A stretch of 64,000 bases of DNA from Roseobacter denitrificans OCh 114 (GTDB taxonomy: Bacteria; Pseudomonadota; Alphaproteobacteria; Rhodobacterales; Rhodobacteraceae): NCBI RefSeq assembly GCF_000014045.1, contig NC_008209.1, positions 1,387,001 through 1,451,000 of the forward strand, written 5' to 3'. Position 1 is the stretch's first letter. Each line of letters starts with the position of its first letter. This document shows, piece after piece, positions 26,615 through 35,740 of the stretch. The translations under genes and the position numbers were made by a program. The notes beneath the pieces are model-generated. The model searched no databases. It saw only the letters and a program-made list of their open reading frames with translations, and had not been told where the DNA came from.

Positions 26615-28087
26615 TCAACTCAGGTCTCTCAGTGCGAGTCCGATTTGTTTTGGATACTTGGCGCGCAATTGTGCCCAACGCGCCTTCTGGTTCTTTTGCC
26701 CGGAGGTGTTCGTGATCGACCACCATCTGTTTGACACGCGCTCAAGGGCGTTTTTAGGGCTAACCTCTCCTGTCAGTGCACGCATCAACCATTCGTTTAA
26801 GACACGGAAATACTCCCCCTGATTCTGCAGGTACAAGTCCGGAATGGCGGATTCGAGGCTGGCGCGCTGGACGGAAAGAAATTCAGCCGTATAGGCTTCC
26901 TTAATTCCTGCGTCTTCATAGTGTTCGGCGCGGAAGGGGTCAAAAAAGCCGTCTTTCTGGCGGACAGCCAAGGTCGACATTTCAGGCGTTGAGGCGAAAA
27001 GACAGAACAAATAGGCCACTTCCGGCTGTCGGCTGTTGCTGGCGACAACGTAGTTCCATCCCCAGTTGAAATAGGGCATGGCCAACGGTTTGCCTTGCAG
27101 GATGCCGCCCGGTATCGGCCCGTATACCATTTGGTTGCGTATGTCCGACTGTGTCGCGTTCAGGTGTTTTTGTGAGCCGCCCCAGCCAATGTTGCAGTAG
27201 ACATCGCCCTGACTGTATCGCTCCCAGTTTTCGAACAAACCCAACCGAGACGCTTCGGGCGCAAGATGCGCGGTGGCCCTGATCATTTCTTCCAGCGCTT
27301 CAACGCCTTCGTCAGAGGCCACCTGCGGGGTCATTTCAGTGGAAAAAGGCCATACACCCTTGGCATGGAACCTGATCCACCACTCCCAGGCCAGGTAATT
27401 GGGGGTTCTGAACAACAGACCGCCCCACTTTCCCTCATCTGGCCGGTTGAAGAAGTCCATCTGGCGGTCGAGTTCTTCCCACGTGTCAGGGATCTTCAGG
27501 GCCCGTCCGTACCTGTCTGAATATCGCGCCTGTTCCTGTGAATCCTCCAGCATCCCCTTGTGGTAGAACATGGTGTAAGCGTCGCCATCCGCTTGAAACC
27601 CGTATATTTTCCCGTCGAATGTGTCGCCCACGCTGAATATAATGCCATCCCTGAAGCCAGCCGGCTCATACCTGTCCGCGTATTGGGAAATGGGGAGAAT
27701 TGCGCCGGATGCGACCAGATCAGGCACCCCGAAGGTTGCAGGCAAGGCGACGTCATAGGTGTCAGTTCCAGTGAGAGCGTCCAGATAAAGTTCGGTGTTG
27801 ATTTCGTCAAAATCGGCTTCGTGCAAAAGAACTTCGACCCCGGTCATTTCGCGGAATGCCGTGATCACAGGCCCGACATTCGCGCGCGCGCCACGCGGCA
27901 GCAAAAGACGCAACTTCAGGTTTTTGCCACCGGCCAAAGCACGCACATGTTCTGCAACAATATCGTGCAATAGCGGTTCAGAGGCCCGAGCCGTCTGCAG
28001 CGGGTTCAAAAACGCGGTTGAGGCGGTCACGCCAGCCAATACAGAACGGCGGCTGAGGTGGCCGTGCGTCGATGGTTTATTGCTCAT
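26615..28087 (-). CDS. Lone ABC-type extracellular solute-binding protein (Tat-exported)
   Basis: A 490-residue family 1 (sugar-type) binding protein. The twin-arginine signal peptide has LSRRSVLAGVTAS followed by a hydrophobic stretch and ARAS. The binding-protein fold is indicated by LRLLLPRGARANVGPVITAFREMTG and the ligand-domain pattern GKIYGFQADGDAYTMFYHK. No permease or ATPase gene is nearby. It lies between two histidine kinases and is divergent from the membrane kinase. A role presenting a ligand to that kinase is more likely than transport, although an unlinked permease cannot be excluded. Confidence 0.8.
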   Translation of the reverse strand: MSNKPSTHGHLSRRSVLAGVTASTAFLNPLQTARASEPLLHDIVAEHVRALAGGKNLKLRLLLPRGARANVGPVITAFREMTGVEVLLHEADFDEINTELYLDALTGTDTYDVALPATFGVPDLVASGAILPISQYADRYEPAGFRDGIIFSVGDTFDGKIYGFQADGDAYTMFYHKGMLEDSQEQARYSDRYGRALKIPDTWEELDRQMDFFNRPDEGKWGGLLFRTPNYLAWEWWIRFHAKGVWPFSTEMTPQVASDEGVEALEEMIRATAHLAPEASRLGLFENWERYSQGDVYCNIGWGGSQKHLNATQSDIRNQMVYGPIPGGILQGKPLAMPYFNWGWNYVVASNSRQPEVAYLFCLFASTPEMSTLAVRQKDGFFDPFRAEHYEDAGIKEAYTAEFLSVQRASLESAIPDLYLQNQGEYFRVLNEWLMRALTGEVSPKNALERVSNRWWSITNTSGQKNQKARWAQLRAKYPKQIGLALRDLS

Positions 28088-28206
28088 TCCAACTGCCGAT
28101 CTCTTAGGAGCGCACTGAGCGGAGCATTATAGAAGATCATTAAGGCTCCATTAATTCTCAAAGGCTACCGTCGTGCAGGGCGCGTCGCCTTACAGGAAAT
28201 ACCAAG

Positions 28207-30150
28207 ATGTTTTCGCAAGAAAGATATGCAGTGGCGGGTGGAATCGTTCTTCGCCTTCGCGTTGTGTTCTTGTCGATTTTCCTGATCCTTCTCGCGACAT
28301 TGATTGTCGGAACCAGCCAGATAAAAATCCAGAAAGCGTCCGTAAAACAGCTGACGGAGTCATCCGTGCCTGTGTTTGTGCGTGCCGAAGAGATGGTGCG
28401 CAACCTGACGCAACTCCTGTTGCTGGTTCAGAAAATTGACTCCGTCAGCAGTCTGGACGAATTGCCGCCTTTATCAGAGCAGCTTCAGTCCAAACTCGCC
28501 ATTCTACGCTCGAACAAAACAAACATTTCAGAGTCGCCGATCTCCGTCGAGATCACAGACAGCATACTGGCCGCGCTGAGCAAAATCGACGTCGGGTTTT
28601 CCAAGGTTCTGGCGGAAAAAAAGGAAATCATCCTGCATGAACAGAACCTGTTGCAACAGGTCGAATCCCTCGAAGAGGTGCGGGAAGATATCCGCGCTTC
28701 GTTAGAGGATCTCTCTTACAGCGTCGCCCTGTCAGAAGGCGAAAACATACAGTACTTTCAGCTGCCCATTCCTGAAAACACCCAGACACAATACCGGCTG
28801 AACTTGGTTCTCGCGACGACGATCACCAAGATTTCGTTGGACGTTGAATCCGTCGTCGATACAGCCATTGGACTGCGAAACATACCTGACGCGGACCAGC
28901 TTTACATCACCCAGCAAGCGTTGCGGGCAAAACTGCGCGGGATTGTCGTTTTGATCGGACAGTTGGGGGAAAGCAGCTACCGAACTGAGTTGGCGCGGTC
29001 GGTTGTTGATATACGCAATCTGCTTTTCGGTGCGGGGGGCATGGTCAACGAAGTCGCTGAACTATTGGCGCAAAGGGCTTCGCTGGAAACCGAGAGAAGC
29101 GCACAGTTCGTGCCGATAGAAACGGTCTCGCGGCTGTCTGATCAGCTGACAAAAACGGCGCAACGCGAAATTGACCTCGCGGCTCAGAAACTCAAAGCGA
29201 TTACAGACAACATGACCATCGTGTTCACGCTTGCTGCCGTCCTGTCCTTTTTTGCAATTCTCTGGACGGTCGTTTTCGTCGTTGAAAAGCAAATCAATCA
29301 GAGAATGGCGGGGCTGACCCGCTCTGTTCTGGCTATCGCAGGGGGTGAGACGGATCACGAGGTGGAAGTGTCGGGGCAGGATGAGCTTGGGAAAATGGCC
29401 AAAGCTCTTGAGGTGTTCAAGCTTAACGCGAAAGAGCTGCACCGTTCCAATGCCGAGTTGGAAAAGTTTGCCTATGTTGCAGCACATGACCTGCGTTCCC
29501 CTCTGCGCGCAATTCAGGACCTGACCGAATGGACGTTGGAGGATGAGGAAACCGTGCTTTCTGCCGATGGGTTGGAAAACATGACGCTCTTGCAAAAACG
29601 AACGCTCCGGTTGAACAACCTGCTTTCCGACCTTCTCGAATACGCGCGCGCAGGTCAGGAAAACGACGATCTGATTCACGTTTCTCTTCGGGAAGTCGTT
29701 ATTGAAACGGCCGAACTGCTGGACCCTGAGAAACGGTTTCAGATCAGCTTTCAGGGCACCTGCGACAGGGTCGTCGTCTTCGCGACGCCCGTCAGACAAA
29801 TCCTGCTGAACCTGATCAACAACGCGATGAAACATCACGACAGGGAAAAAGGAAAGATAACCGTGACCACACACTGCGATGCGGGTCGGATCATTTTCAC
29901 AGTGGAAGATGACGGCCCCGGTATCCTGCCGCAGTACCATGGCCGCATCTTTGGTCTCTTTCAGACACTGAGGCCACGCGATGAGGTGGAAGGCAGTGGA
30001 CTTGGCCTCGCCATCATCAGCAAACTTTTGGCGCATTACAAAGGCACCATCAGTGTGACCTCAGACCCGGAAATCCGCCGCGGAACCATCTTCACCTTTG
30101 ATATGCCGGAGATGTCCGCAGACATGAAAGCACCCAATCTGGCTGCTTAG
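28207..30150 (+). CDS. Membrane sensor histidine kinase with HAMP domain
   Basis: A 647-residue kinase. The ATG follows AGGAAA. Membrane segments at about residues 17-37 and 335-357 enclose a helical periplasmic domain of about 300 residues with several coiled-coil stretches (for example EQNLLQQVESLEEVREDIRA). A HAMP linker with GGETDHEVEVSGQDELGKMA follows. The phospho-acceptor is in YVAAHDLRSPLRAIQ (about residue 430). The ATPase core has LINNAMKHHD, DDGPGILPQYH and EGSGLGLAI. A response regulator gene follows by 21 bp. A large helical periplasmic region is suited to binding a partner protein such as the adjacent solute-binding protein. Confidence 0.88.
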   Translation: MFSQERYAVAGGIVLRLRVVFLSIFLILLATLIVGTSQIKIQKASVKQLTESSVPVFVRAEEMVRNLTQLLLLVQKIDSVSSLDELPPLSEQLQSKLAILRSNKTNISESPISVEITDSILAALSKIDVGFSKVLAEKKEIILHEQNLLQQVESLEEVREDIRASLEDLSYSVALSEGENIQYFQLPIPENTQTQYRLNLVLATTITKISLDVESVVDTAIGLRNIPDADQLYITQQALRAKLRGIVVLIGQLGESSYRTELARSVVDIRNLLFGAGGMVNEVAELLAQRASLETERSAQFVPIETVSRLSDQLTKTAQREIDLAAQKLKAITDNMTIVFTLAAVLSFFAILWTVVFVVEKQINQRMAGLTRSVLAIAGGETDHEVEVSGQDELGKMAKALEVFKLNAKELHRSNAELEKFAYVAAHDLRSPLRAIQDLTEWTLEDEETVLSADGLENMTLLQKRTLRLNNLLSDLLEYARAGQENDDLIHVSLREVVIETAELLDPEKRFQISFQGTCDRVVVFATPVRQILLNLINNAMKHHDREKGKITVTTHCDAGRIIFTVEDDGPGILPQYHGRIFGLFQTLRPRDEVEGSGLGLAIISKLLAHYKGTISVTSDPEIRRGTIFTFDMPEMSADMKAPNLAA

Positions 30151-30171
30151 ACCCCCCTGGAAGGCAAAAAT

Positions 30172-30633
30172 ATGGATGCTGAAGTACAAAAAACGGCAAC
30201 ACAGGTTGATACCGCGCCGGTGAAGTTCTTGATCGTGGATGACGATCAGGTGAGTGTGATGGCGATCAAACGCGCTTTGAAAAAGCTCAGGATCATCAAC
30301 CCGGTTCTGGTTGCGAAGGACGGTCAGCAGGCCCTCGATCTGCTCAGAGGTGAATGCGGACAAGACAAGCTTCTTCCGCCCTTTTTGATCACCCTCGATT
30401 TGAACATGCCGCGTATGGACGGTTTCGAGTTTCTCGATGAAGTGCGCAAAGACCCGCAATTGCATCAGGCCGTCATCTTCGTGCTTTCCACGTCCGACGC
30501 GCCAAAGGACGTCGATGCGGCCTATGAGAAGAACATCGCCGGCTATATTGTAAAGAATGATCTGGGAAACAGTTTTATCAAGGCAATCAACATGATCGAC
30601 TCCTACGCCAGAATTGTCGAGTTGCCAAAGTGA
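30172..30633 (+). CDS. Single-domain (Rcp1-like) response regulator
   Basis: A 153-residue receiver-only protein with no output domain. The acidic pocket is in LIVDDDQ, the phospho-acceptor Asp is in TLDLNMPRMDGFEFL (about residue 81), the switch Ser/Thr in VLSTSD and the conserved Lys in IVKND. It has the longer alpha4-beta5 region typical of Rcp1-type regulators paired with bacteriophytochrome-like kinases. Its gene follows the kinase by 21 bp. Output must be through protein contact or phosphotransfer to another regulator. Confidence 0.88.
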   Translation: MDAEVQKTATQVDTAPVKFLIVDDDQVSVMAIKRALKKLRIINPVLVAKDGQQALDLLRGECGQDKLLPPFLITLDLNMPRMDGFEFLDEVRKDPQLHQAVIFVLSTSDAPKDVDAAYEKNIAGYIVKNDLGNSFIKAINMIDSYARIVELPK

Positions 30634-30873
30634 ACCAGAGTGTTTCATCCAGTCGCTGAGACTGCTGTTTTATCCGGGTTGACAGTGTTCTCACCGTTTC
30701 GCGCAGCAGGTTCTGAACGATAAATATCAGTCGTGATGAAGTCGACAACCCGTCAGCCCTTTGAAACACGCGCGCGGATTGGGCATCTGCCAGTGGTCAA
30801 TGTGGTTGCTTCATATCATTGCCTGCACTAACGCTGGGACAGGTTTCTGCTTAATCCCCGAACAAGGCTCGCT

Positions 30874-32202
30874 ATGTCCGAACGTGTCAATTCCACACCA
30901 CTGGAGACCATTTTAAGCAGGATAACGCAAAAAAAGGCCGTCATCGGCATAATCGGGATGGGGTATGTCGGTATTCCTCTCGCGGTGGCCGTGGGGCGGG
31001 CGGGGTATCCTGTTATCGGATTTGATGTCCTTGATGCGCGCATTGAACAGCTGAACACCTGCCAGAGCCCGATTGGTCAAATCCCGAATTCAGCATTGGA
31101 AGAGATTTCAAAGACCGGTTTTGTCGCCACGGGTGATTTCGCGCGCGTCTGTGAATGCGACGCGCTTATGATCTGTGTGCCGACACCGCTGGACAAGATG
31201 CGCGAACCTGACCTGAGTTTTATCATATCCACGATGGAAACGATTGCGCCCCACCTGAGGGCCGGTCAGATATTGGCGTTGGAAAGCACCACGTGGCCTG
31301 GCACCACGTATGAGGTTCTAAAGCCCTACATCGCGCGCACCGGCCTGACTGTGGGTACTGATTTCTTCCTTGTCTATTCGCCGGAACGCGAGGATCCGGG
31401 CAATGCCGATTTCAACACGCAGTCAATCCCCAAAGTACTGGGGGGCGATACGCAGGCGTGCCGTGACGTGGGCGTCGCCCTTTACAGCGCATTCATCGAC
31501 CAGGTTGTTCCGGTCAGTTCCACCAAGGCCGCGGAAATGACCAAACTGCTTGAGAACATTCAGCGGGCCGTGAACATCGGGCTGATGAACGAGATGAAAG
31601 TCGTCGCGGATGCGATGGACCTTGATATCCACGAAGTCATTGATGCCGCTGCGACCAAACCATTCGGGTTTGTCCCGTATTATCCCGGTCCCGGCATTGG
31701 CGGGCATTGCATCCCGATTGACCCGTTTTATCTGACGTGGAAAGCGCGGGAATTTGGTCTGCACACACGATTTATCGAGCTTGCGGGTGAGATCAACGCA
31801 TCGATGCCGTCCTATGTTGTCAACAAACTCATCCGAGCCTTATCCGAGCGTGGCAAGGCGTTGAAGGGCGCAAAAGTCATGGTTCTGGGGATCGCCTACA
31901 AACGCGATATCGAAGATGTGCGCGAAAGCCCCTCCGTGCTGATCATGGAGTTGTTGCGCGACTGGCATGTCGACCTTTCCTATTCCGACCCGCATGTGCC
32001 GGTATTCCCCGTGATGCGTGAACATCAATTCGATCTGTCATCGACACCTTTGACCCCTGAAACCCTTGCAGAGCAGGATGCCGTTCTGCTGCTGACGGAT
32101 CACACGGGTTTCGACTATGATATGATCGCCGAACATGCGCCTTTGCTGATCGACACACGGGGCGTTTATCGCCGTCGCGGCCAAAACGTTCCCACGGCGT
32201 AA
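30874..32202 (+). CDS. UDP-N-acetyl-sugar 6-dehydrogenase family (WbpA/WecC-like)
   Basis: A 442-residue UDP-glucose/GDP-mannose dehydrogenase family enzyme, oxidising C6 of a UDP-hexose to a uronate in two NAD-dependent steps. The NAD motif is [20 protein letters not shown]. The catalytic Cys lies in [16 protein letters not shown] (about residue 270). The C-terminal UDP-binding domain has [18 protein letters not shown]. The GGHCIPIDP form and the downstream sequence point to UDP-GlcNAc/UDP-ManNAc enzymes. No polysaccharide genes are adjacent, so the exact substrate is open. Confidence 0.88.
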   Translation: MSERVNSTPLETILSRITQKKAVIGIIGMGYVGIPLAVAVGRAGYPVIGFDVLDARIEQLNTCQSPIGQIPNSALEEISKTGFVATGDFARVCECDALMICVPTPLDKMREPDLSFIISTMETIAPHLRAGQILALESTTWPGTTYEVLKPYIARTGLTVGTDFFLVYSPEREDPGNADFNTQSIPKVLGGDTQACRDVGVALYSAFIDQVVPVSSTKAAEMTKLLENIQRAVNIGLMNEMKVVADAMDLDIHEVIDAAATKPFGFVPYYPGPGIGGHCIPIDPFYLTWKAREFGLHTRFIELAGEINASMPSYVVNKLIRALSERGKALKGAKVMVLGIAYKRDIEDVRESPSVLIMELLRDWHVDLSYSDPHVPVFPVMREHQFDLSSTPLTPETLAEQDAVLLLTDHTGFDYDMIAEHAPLLIDTRGVYRRRGQNVPTA

Positions 32203-32222
32203 TGGCGCGCAGTCGGCGCCAT
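32202..32222. terminator. Hairpin between convergent genes
   Basis: Arms ATGGCGC (32202-32208) and GCGCCAT (32216-32222) begin at the stop codon of the dehydrogenase gene and lie between it and the convergent formamidase-family gene. There is no T-run. Confidence 0.4.
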
Positions 32223-32257
32223 ACCCCAACCCATCTGGTGCGTAGCAGCTATCGCCA

Positions 32258-33196
32258 CTACCCCAAGGCAGATTTCGGGAAGTAGAAGCTTACCACCCAA
32301 TTGGGCATGTCCACGATTTCCGATATCCGCAAGTCGCCCGCAACGCTGCACAGCATGTAAGCCTCAACGGGTGCAATGCCGCAGGTCGCGCAGATCCAAT
32401 CAATCATCTGTCGGACCGCATCACGCGATGACTGCATAAGGTCAGGACCGATGCCCGTCGTGATCCGGTATCCTTGCTGGTCAATATGATTGGTGACGGG
32501 GCCGCTGGTTTCGAGCCGTGGGAAGGGGGATTGCGTGCCTTTTATCAGATCGACCTTGATCTCAACATCCATCGGGCTTTCGATGGCGGTGCCGCAGATC
32601 TCGCCGTCGCCCTGTGCCGCATGGGTGTCACCGAGTGACAGCAAACCACCCGCTACCTCGACCGGCAGGTAGAGCGTCGTGCCCAAACAATTGTCGCGGA
32701 TGTCCAGATTGCCGCCCACGCGGCGCGGCGGTACGACGCTGTGCTGCCCTGCTTCGGCCAGCGCCAGCCCGATCGTCCCGACGAAGGGTTTCAACGCAAC
32801 CTGACCGAAGGGCGCGAATACGGCGGGTCTGGCAAGCCCGGTGTCGTAGGACCAGACATGCAGGGCCGGATCGGGAAAGTCATCGGCCAGCAGCCCGAAG
32901 CCCGGAATATTCGCCGTCCAGCCCCAGCCCGAGGCATGAAAGGCCTGAAAAGTGATCGCGACGGTATCGCCCGGTTCGGCCCCCTCCACGTAAATCGGGC
33001 CGGTTACCGGATTGACCTTGTCAAAATCCAGCGCCTTCAGATCATCCAGGGTCGCCTGCGCATGCAATTGCCCGCCGGAGGCATCTATCGTCTCAACCGC
33101 GATGGTCTCTCCGGGGGCCACGCTGAGCACGGGGTCGATCGCATTGTCCCAGCCAAGGTGATGGTGGTGCTTGTGGATCGTGTGATTGCAGCTCAT
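32258..33196 (-). CDS. Acetamidase/formamidase-family amidase
   Basis: A 312-residue FmdA/AmdA-family metal-dependent amidase. Family features are HLGWDNAIDPVLSVAPGE at the N-terminus, VTGPIYVEGAEPGDTVAI, and the core LGDTHAAQGDGEICGTAIES (about residues 195-215). It acts on short amides, giving ammonia and a carboxylate. The ATG at 33196 (MSCNHTIHKHHHH) is preferred to the one at 33220. It lies 103 bp after the davB-like gene on the same strand, so it probably belongs to that amide-catabolic cluster. Confidence 0.85.
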   Translation of the reverse strand: MSCNHTIHKHHHHLGWDNAIDPVLSVAPGETIAVETIDASGGQLHAQATLDDLKALDFDKVNPVTGPIYVEGAEPGDTVAITFQAFHASGWGWTANIPGFGLLADDFPDPALHVWSYDTGLARPAVFAPFGQVALKPFVGTIGLALAEAGQHSVVPPRRVGGNLDIRDNCLGTTLYLPVEVAGGLLSLGDTHAAQGDGEICGTAIESPMDVEIKVDLIKGTQSPFPRLETSGPVTNHIDQQGYRITTGIGPDLMQSSRDAVRQMIDWICATCGIAPVEAYMLCSVAGDLRISEIVDMPNWVVSFYFPKSALG

Positions 33197-33299
33197 GTTT
33201 GGCCTCCGCTTCGGTGACATGCTGATCGTTGTGGGTGCGTTATGGATCGTGACCAGATTACCGCGTCCATGGCAAAAGGACAGTGCGCCGGTATGCGGG

Positions 33300-34949
33300 T
33301 CATGCGCTCAACCTCACGGGTCCGTGTTTTTCATAGGCCTCCAGCGGTGAAGGATTGGCAGGCGAGGGGGTGCCGCCGAAATGGGCGATGATCCCGGCCA
33401 CGGCATTGAGCGAGGTTTGCACAGCCCCCTCGACCCATGCAGGCGTCCAGCTAACGCCATCTCCGGCGAGGAAAATACCGCGTTCGCGCGCGGGCATGTC
33501 GCTTTGTACGAAATGCCCGAACATGCGGTGATTATAGCGGTAGTGGCCGGGCAAAGCGCCTTTGAAAGCGCCAAGGAAATTCTGATCCGCCTCCCAACTG
33601 ACGGTGATCGGATCGCCCAGAATATGGCTGCGGATATCCACGTCGGGATAGATTTTCGCCAAGGCCGCGAGGGCCAGTTCCACGCGTTGCTCAACCGGCA
33701 GGGGCAGCACCTTGAGCGCGTCGGTCATCCAAGCGTAGCTGAGGCAGATCACCGAGGGTTTGTCCGGCCCGTTGTCAAACAGATAGGTGCCCCGCGTCAT
33801 CCGGTCCGTGAGGGTCATCGACATCGTATCACGGCCCGTGACGGGGTGTTTGTCTTTCCAGAAGGGGCGATCCACCATCACGAAGGTCTTGGCCGATTGC
33901 ATGTAGCGGGTCCGGTCCAGCGCCATCCACAGGTCTTGCGAAAACAGGGATTCTTCGGTGTCGATCTGCGTGCTTAGCAGATGCGTCTGACAGGTGACGA
34001 GCACGGCGTCAAACCCTTCCGCACGCCCCCAGGCATCCGTGACCTCGATCTGGCCAGCGTCCAGCCGCCGGATGCGCTTGGCGCCCGAGCGCGTCGCCCC
34101 GTCATTGAGCGATCGCAGCGATGTGCCGGCGGGCCAGTGGACAAGGCGGTCGGGTTTATGCTGCCAGAGCTTGCGCGGCACCTGTTCCACCCCACCAACC
34201 ATATAGCGTTGGTGATCGTCACATTCGGTGACGTTGACGCGCAGGATCTCCAGCATGGAATTGGGAAAATCACTGTCCCAGCCGCCCGTGCCGAAACCGA
34301 CCTGCCCGAACACCTCGCGGTGGTGAAAAGTAAGCTTCTTGAATGCCTCGGAGGAGGCCACGAAGTCATAAAAGGTACGCTCGTCCCATGCGGTGACAAT
34401 CGGGTTCCAGATTTCCTTGATACGCGGGATGTCGCGGTCACGTATCGCCTGTTTCAGGGCGCTGAAATTGGCCTCCTGTTCCAGTGCGGCGTCATAGGCC
34501 TGCGCGACCTCATGAAAGAGCGGTGGCAAGTCCTGCAAGGTCTGCGCGTAATAGGTCTTGCCCAGCAGGTCGATCACCGTTGATCCCGCAGCGGGGGTCA
34601 GCGGGTTGGGGAAGGGTTTGCTTTGAATGCCGAGCAGATCAACATAATGGTAGAACCCGGTGCTGGAGACGGGAAACCGCATGCCGCCTAATTCCGCGAT
34701 GACGCCTTCGGCACCTTCGAAAGGTTGCGAGCGCAGGCGCCCGCCGAATTGACCGGGTTCAAACAGGATCGGGCACAGGCCAAGCTTCATCAACTCATAG
34801 CCCGCGATTACCCCAGCAGCACCCGCGCCGATGATGGCGACGTGCGCGCCGTGCGCTGCGGCAGGCAAAGTGGCCAGCCCGTCGGGATGCGCGATCCAGT
34901 CGTCATAGGCAAAGGGAAAGTCGGGTCCAAAGACGGTGACAGGCTTCAT
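33300..34949 (-). CDS. davB: L-lysine 2-monooxygenase (DavB-like FAD amino-acid monooxygenase)
   Basis: A 549-residue flavin monooxygenase that oxidatively decarboxylates an L-amino acid to its amide; for lysine the product is 5-aminovaleramide. The FAD motif VAIIGAGAAGVIAGYELMK is at about residue 34. The family segment AELGGMRFPVSSTGFYHYVD and the end FLAGDGVSWTPAWVEGAVQ are present. From memory of Pseudomonas putida DavB, the match is close along the whole length. Relatives include tryptophan 2-monooxygenase IaaM, but this sequence follows the DavB pattern. It overlaps the davA-like gene by 4 nt. Confidence 0.9.
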   Translation of the reverse strand: MKPVTVFGPDFPFAYDDWIAHPDGLATLPAAAHGAHVAIIGAGAAGVIAGYELMKLGLCPILFEPGQFGGRLRSQPFEGAEGVIAELGGMRFPVSSTGFYHYVDLLGIQSKPFPNPLTPAAGSTVIDLLGKTYYAQTLQDLPPLFHEVAQAYDAALEQEANFSALKQAIRDRDIPRIKEIWNPIVTAWDERTFYDFVASSEAFKKLTFHHREVFGQVGFGTGGWDSDFPNSMLEILRVNVTECDDHQRYMVGGVEQVPRKLWQHKPDRLVHWPAGTSLRSLNDGATRSGAKRIRRLDAGQIEVTDAWGRAEGFDAVLVTCQTHLLSTQIDTEESLFSQDLWMALDRTRYMQSAKTFVMVDRPFWKDKHPVTGRDTMSMTLTDRMTRGTYLFDNGPDKPSVICLSYAWMTDALKVLPLPVEQRVELALAALAKIYPDVDIRSHILGDPITVSWEADQNFLGAFKGALPGHYRYNHRMFGHFVQSDMPARERGIFLAGDGVSWTPAWVEGAVQTSLNAVAGIIAHFGGTPSPANPSPLEAYEKHGPVRLSA

Positions 34950-35731
34950 GTGATGTCTCCATAAAGGTCAGGGCGACGATCCTGCAGATGGGTTTGCGAT
35001 TGCCGTGCACGCGCGAGGTCCGCCCGGTCGAGGGTCGCAAAGAGCATCGCTTCTGCCTTTTCTGCTCTCACATGATCCTGGCCGTCCGGCCCGGATAGAC
35101 AGGACAGGCCATTATAGGTGAATTGCGCTTCGGCCCCGATGTAGTTGCAATAGGCCACGTAAACGCCGTTTTCCTCTGCGCGGGCCGGGACCAGACGTGT
35201 GTTGATGCTGTCAAAGGGTTCCATATTGGCGGTGGGTGTCAGGATAACCTCGGCTCCGCGCAGCGCCAGCGATCTTATCAGTTCGGGGAATTCAACGTCA
35301 TAGCAAATCGCGAGGCCGACCTTCCAACCCGCTAAGTCAAAGACCTCTGACAGTGCGGCACCCGCGCTGAACTGCGCGCGATCCACATCCCCGAAAAGAT
35401 GCGTTTTGTGATAGCGGGCGACCTGCGTGCCCGTGTTGTCGATGACCACGCAGGCGTTATGGGGCAGGGGGGGCGCGGGCAGGGTCAGGCCCACGACCAA
35501 TGCGATGTCCTGCGTCTTGGCAATCGACGTGAGGCTGTCCAGCACCTCTGCGGCATGATCTGCATGTGTGGCGATGCGCTCCGGCCCGATGTTATACCCG
35601 CCCACGAACATTTCAGGCGTGATCAACACATCCGCCCCTTGCGTGGCGGCGGATGTCGCAGCCTCGCGCAGCGCCGTCAGTGCCGCGGCGATGCCTGTTC
35701 TCGGATGGGTCTGCCACAGCGCGAGTTTCAT
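34946..35731 (-). CDS. davA: 5-aminovaleramide amidase (DavA-like nitrilase-superfamily)
   Basis: A 261-residue nitrilase-superfamily amidase that should hydrolyse 5-aminovaleramide to 5-aminovalerate and ammonia. The catalytic Glu is in TPEMFVGGYNIG (about residue 39), the Lys in RYHKTHLFGD (about 112) and the Cys in GLAICYDVEFPE (about 145). The family segment LTPTANMEPFD follows. The sequence pattern is close to P. putida DavA, and coupling to davB strengthens the call. The start is 9 bp after the glutamine-synthetase-like gene. Confidence 0.9.
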   Translation of the reverse strand: MKLALWQTHPRTGIAAALTALREAATSAATQGADVLITPEMFVGGYNIGPERIATHADHAAEVLDSLTSIAKTQDIALVVGLTLPAPPLPHNACVVIDNTGTQVARYHKTHLFGDVDRAQFSAGAALSEVFDLAGWKVGLAICYDVEFPELIRSLALRGAEVILTPTANMEPFDSINTRLVPARAEENGVYVAYCNYIGAEAQFTYNGLSCLSGPDGQDHVRAEKAEAMLFATLDRADLARARQSQTHLQDRRPDLYGDIT

Positions 35732-35740
35732 CGGGTATCC

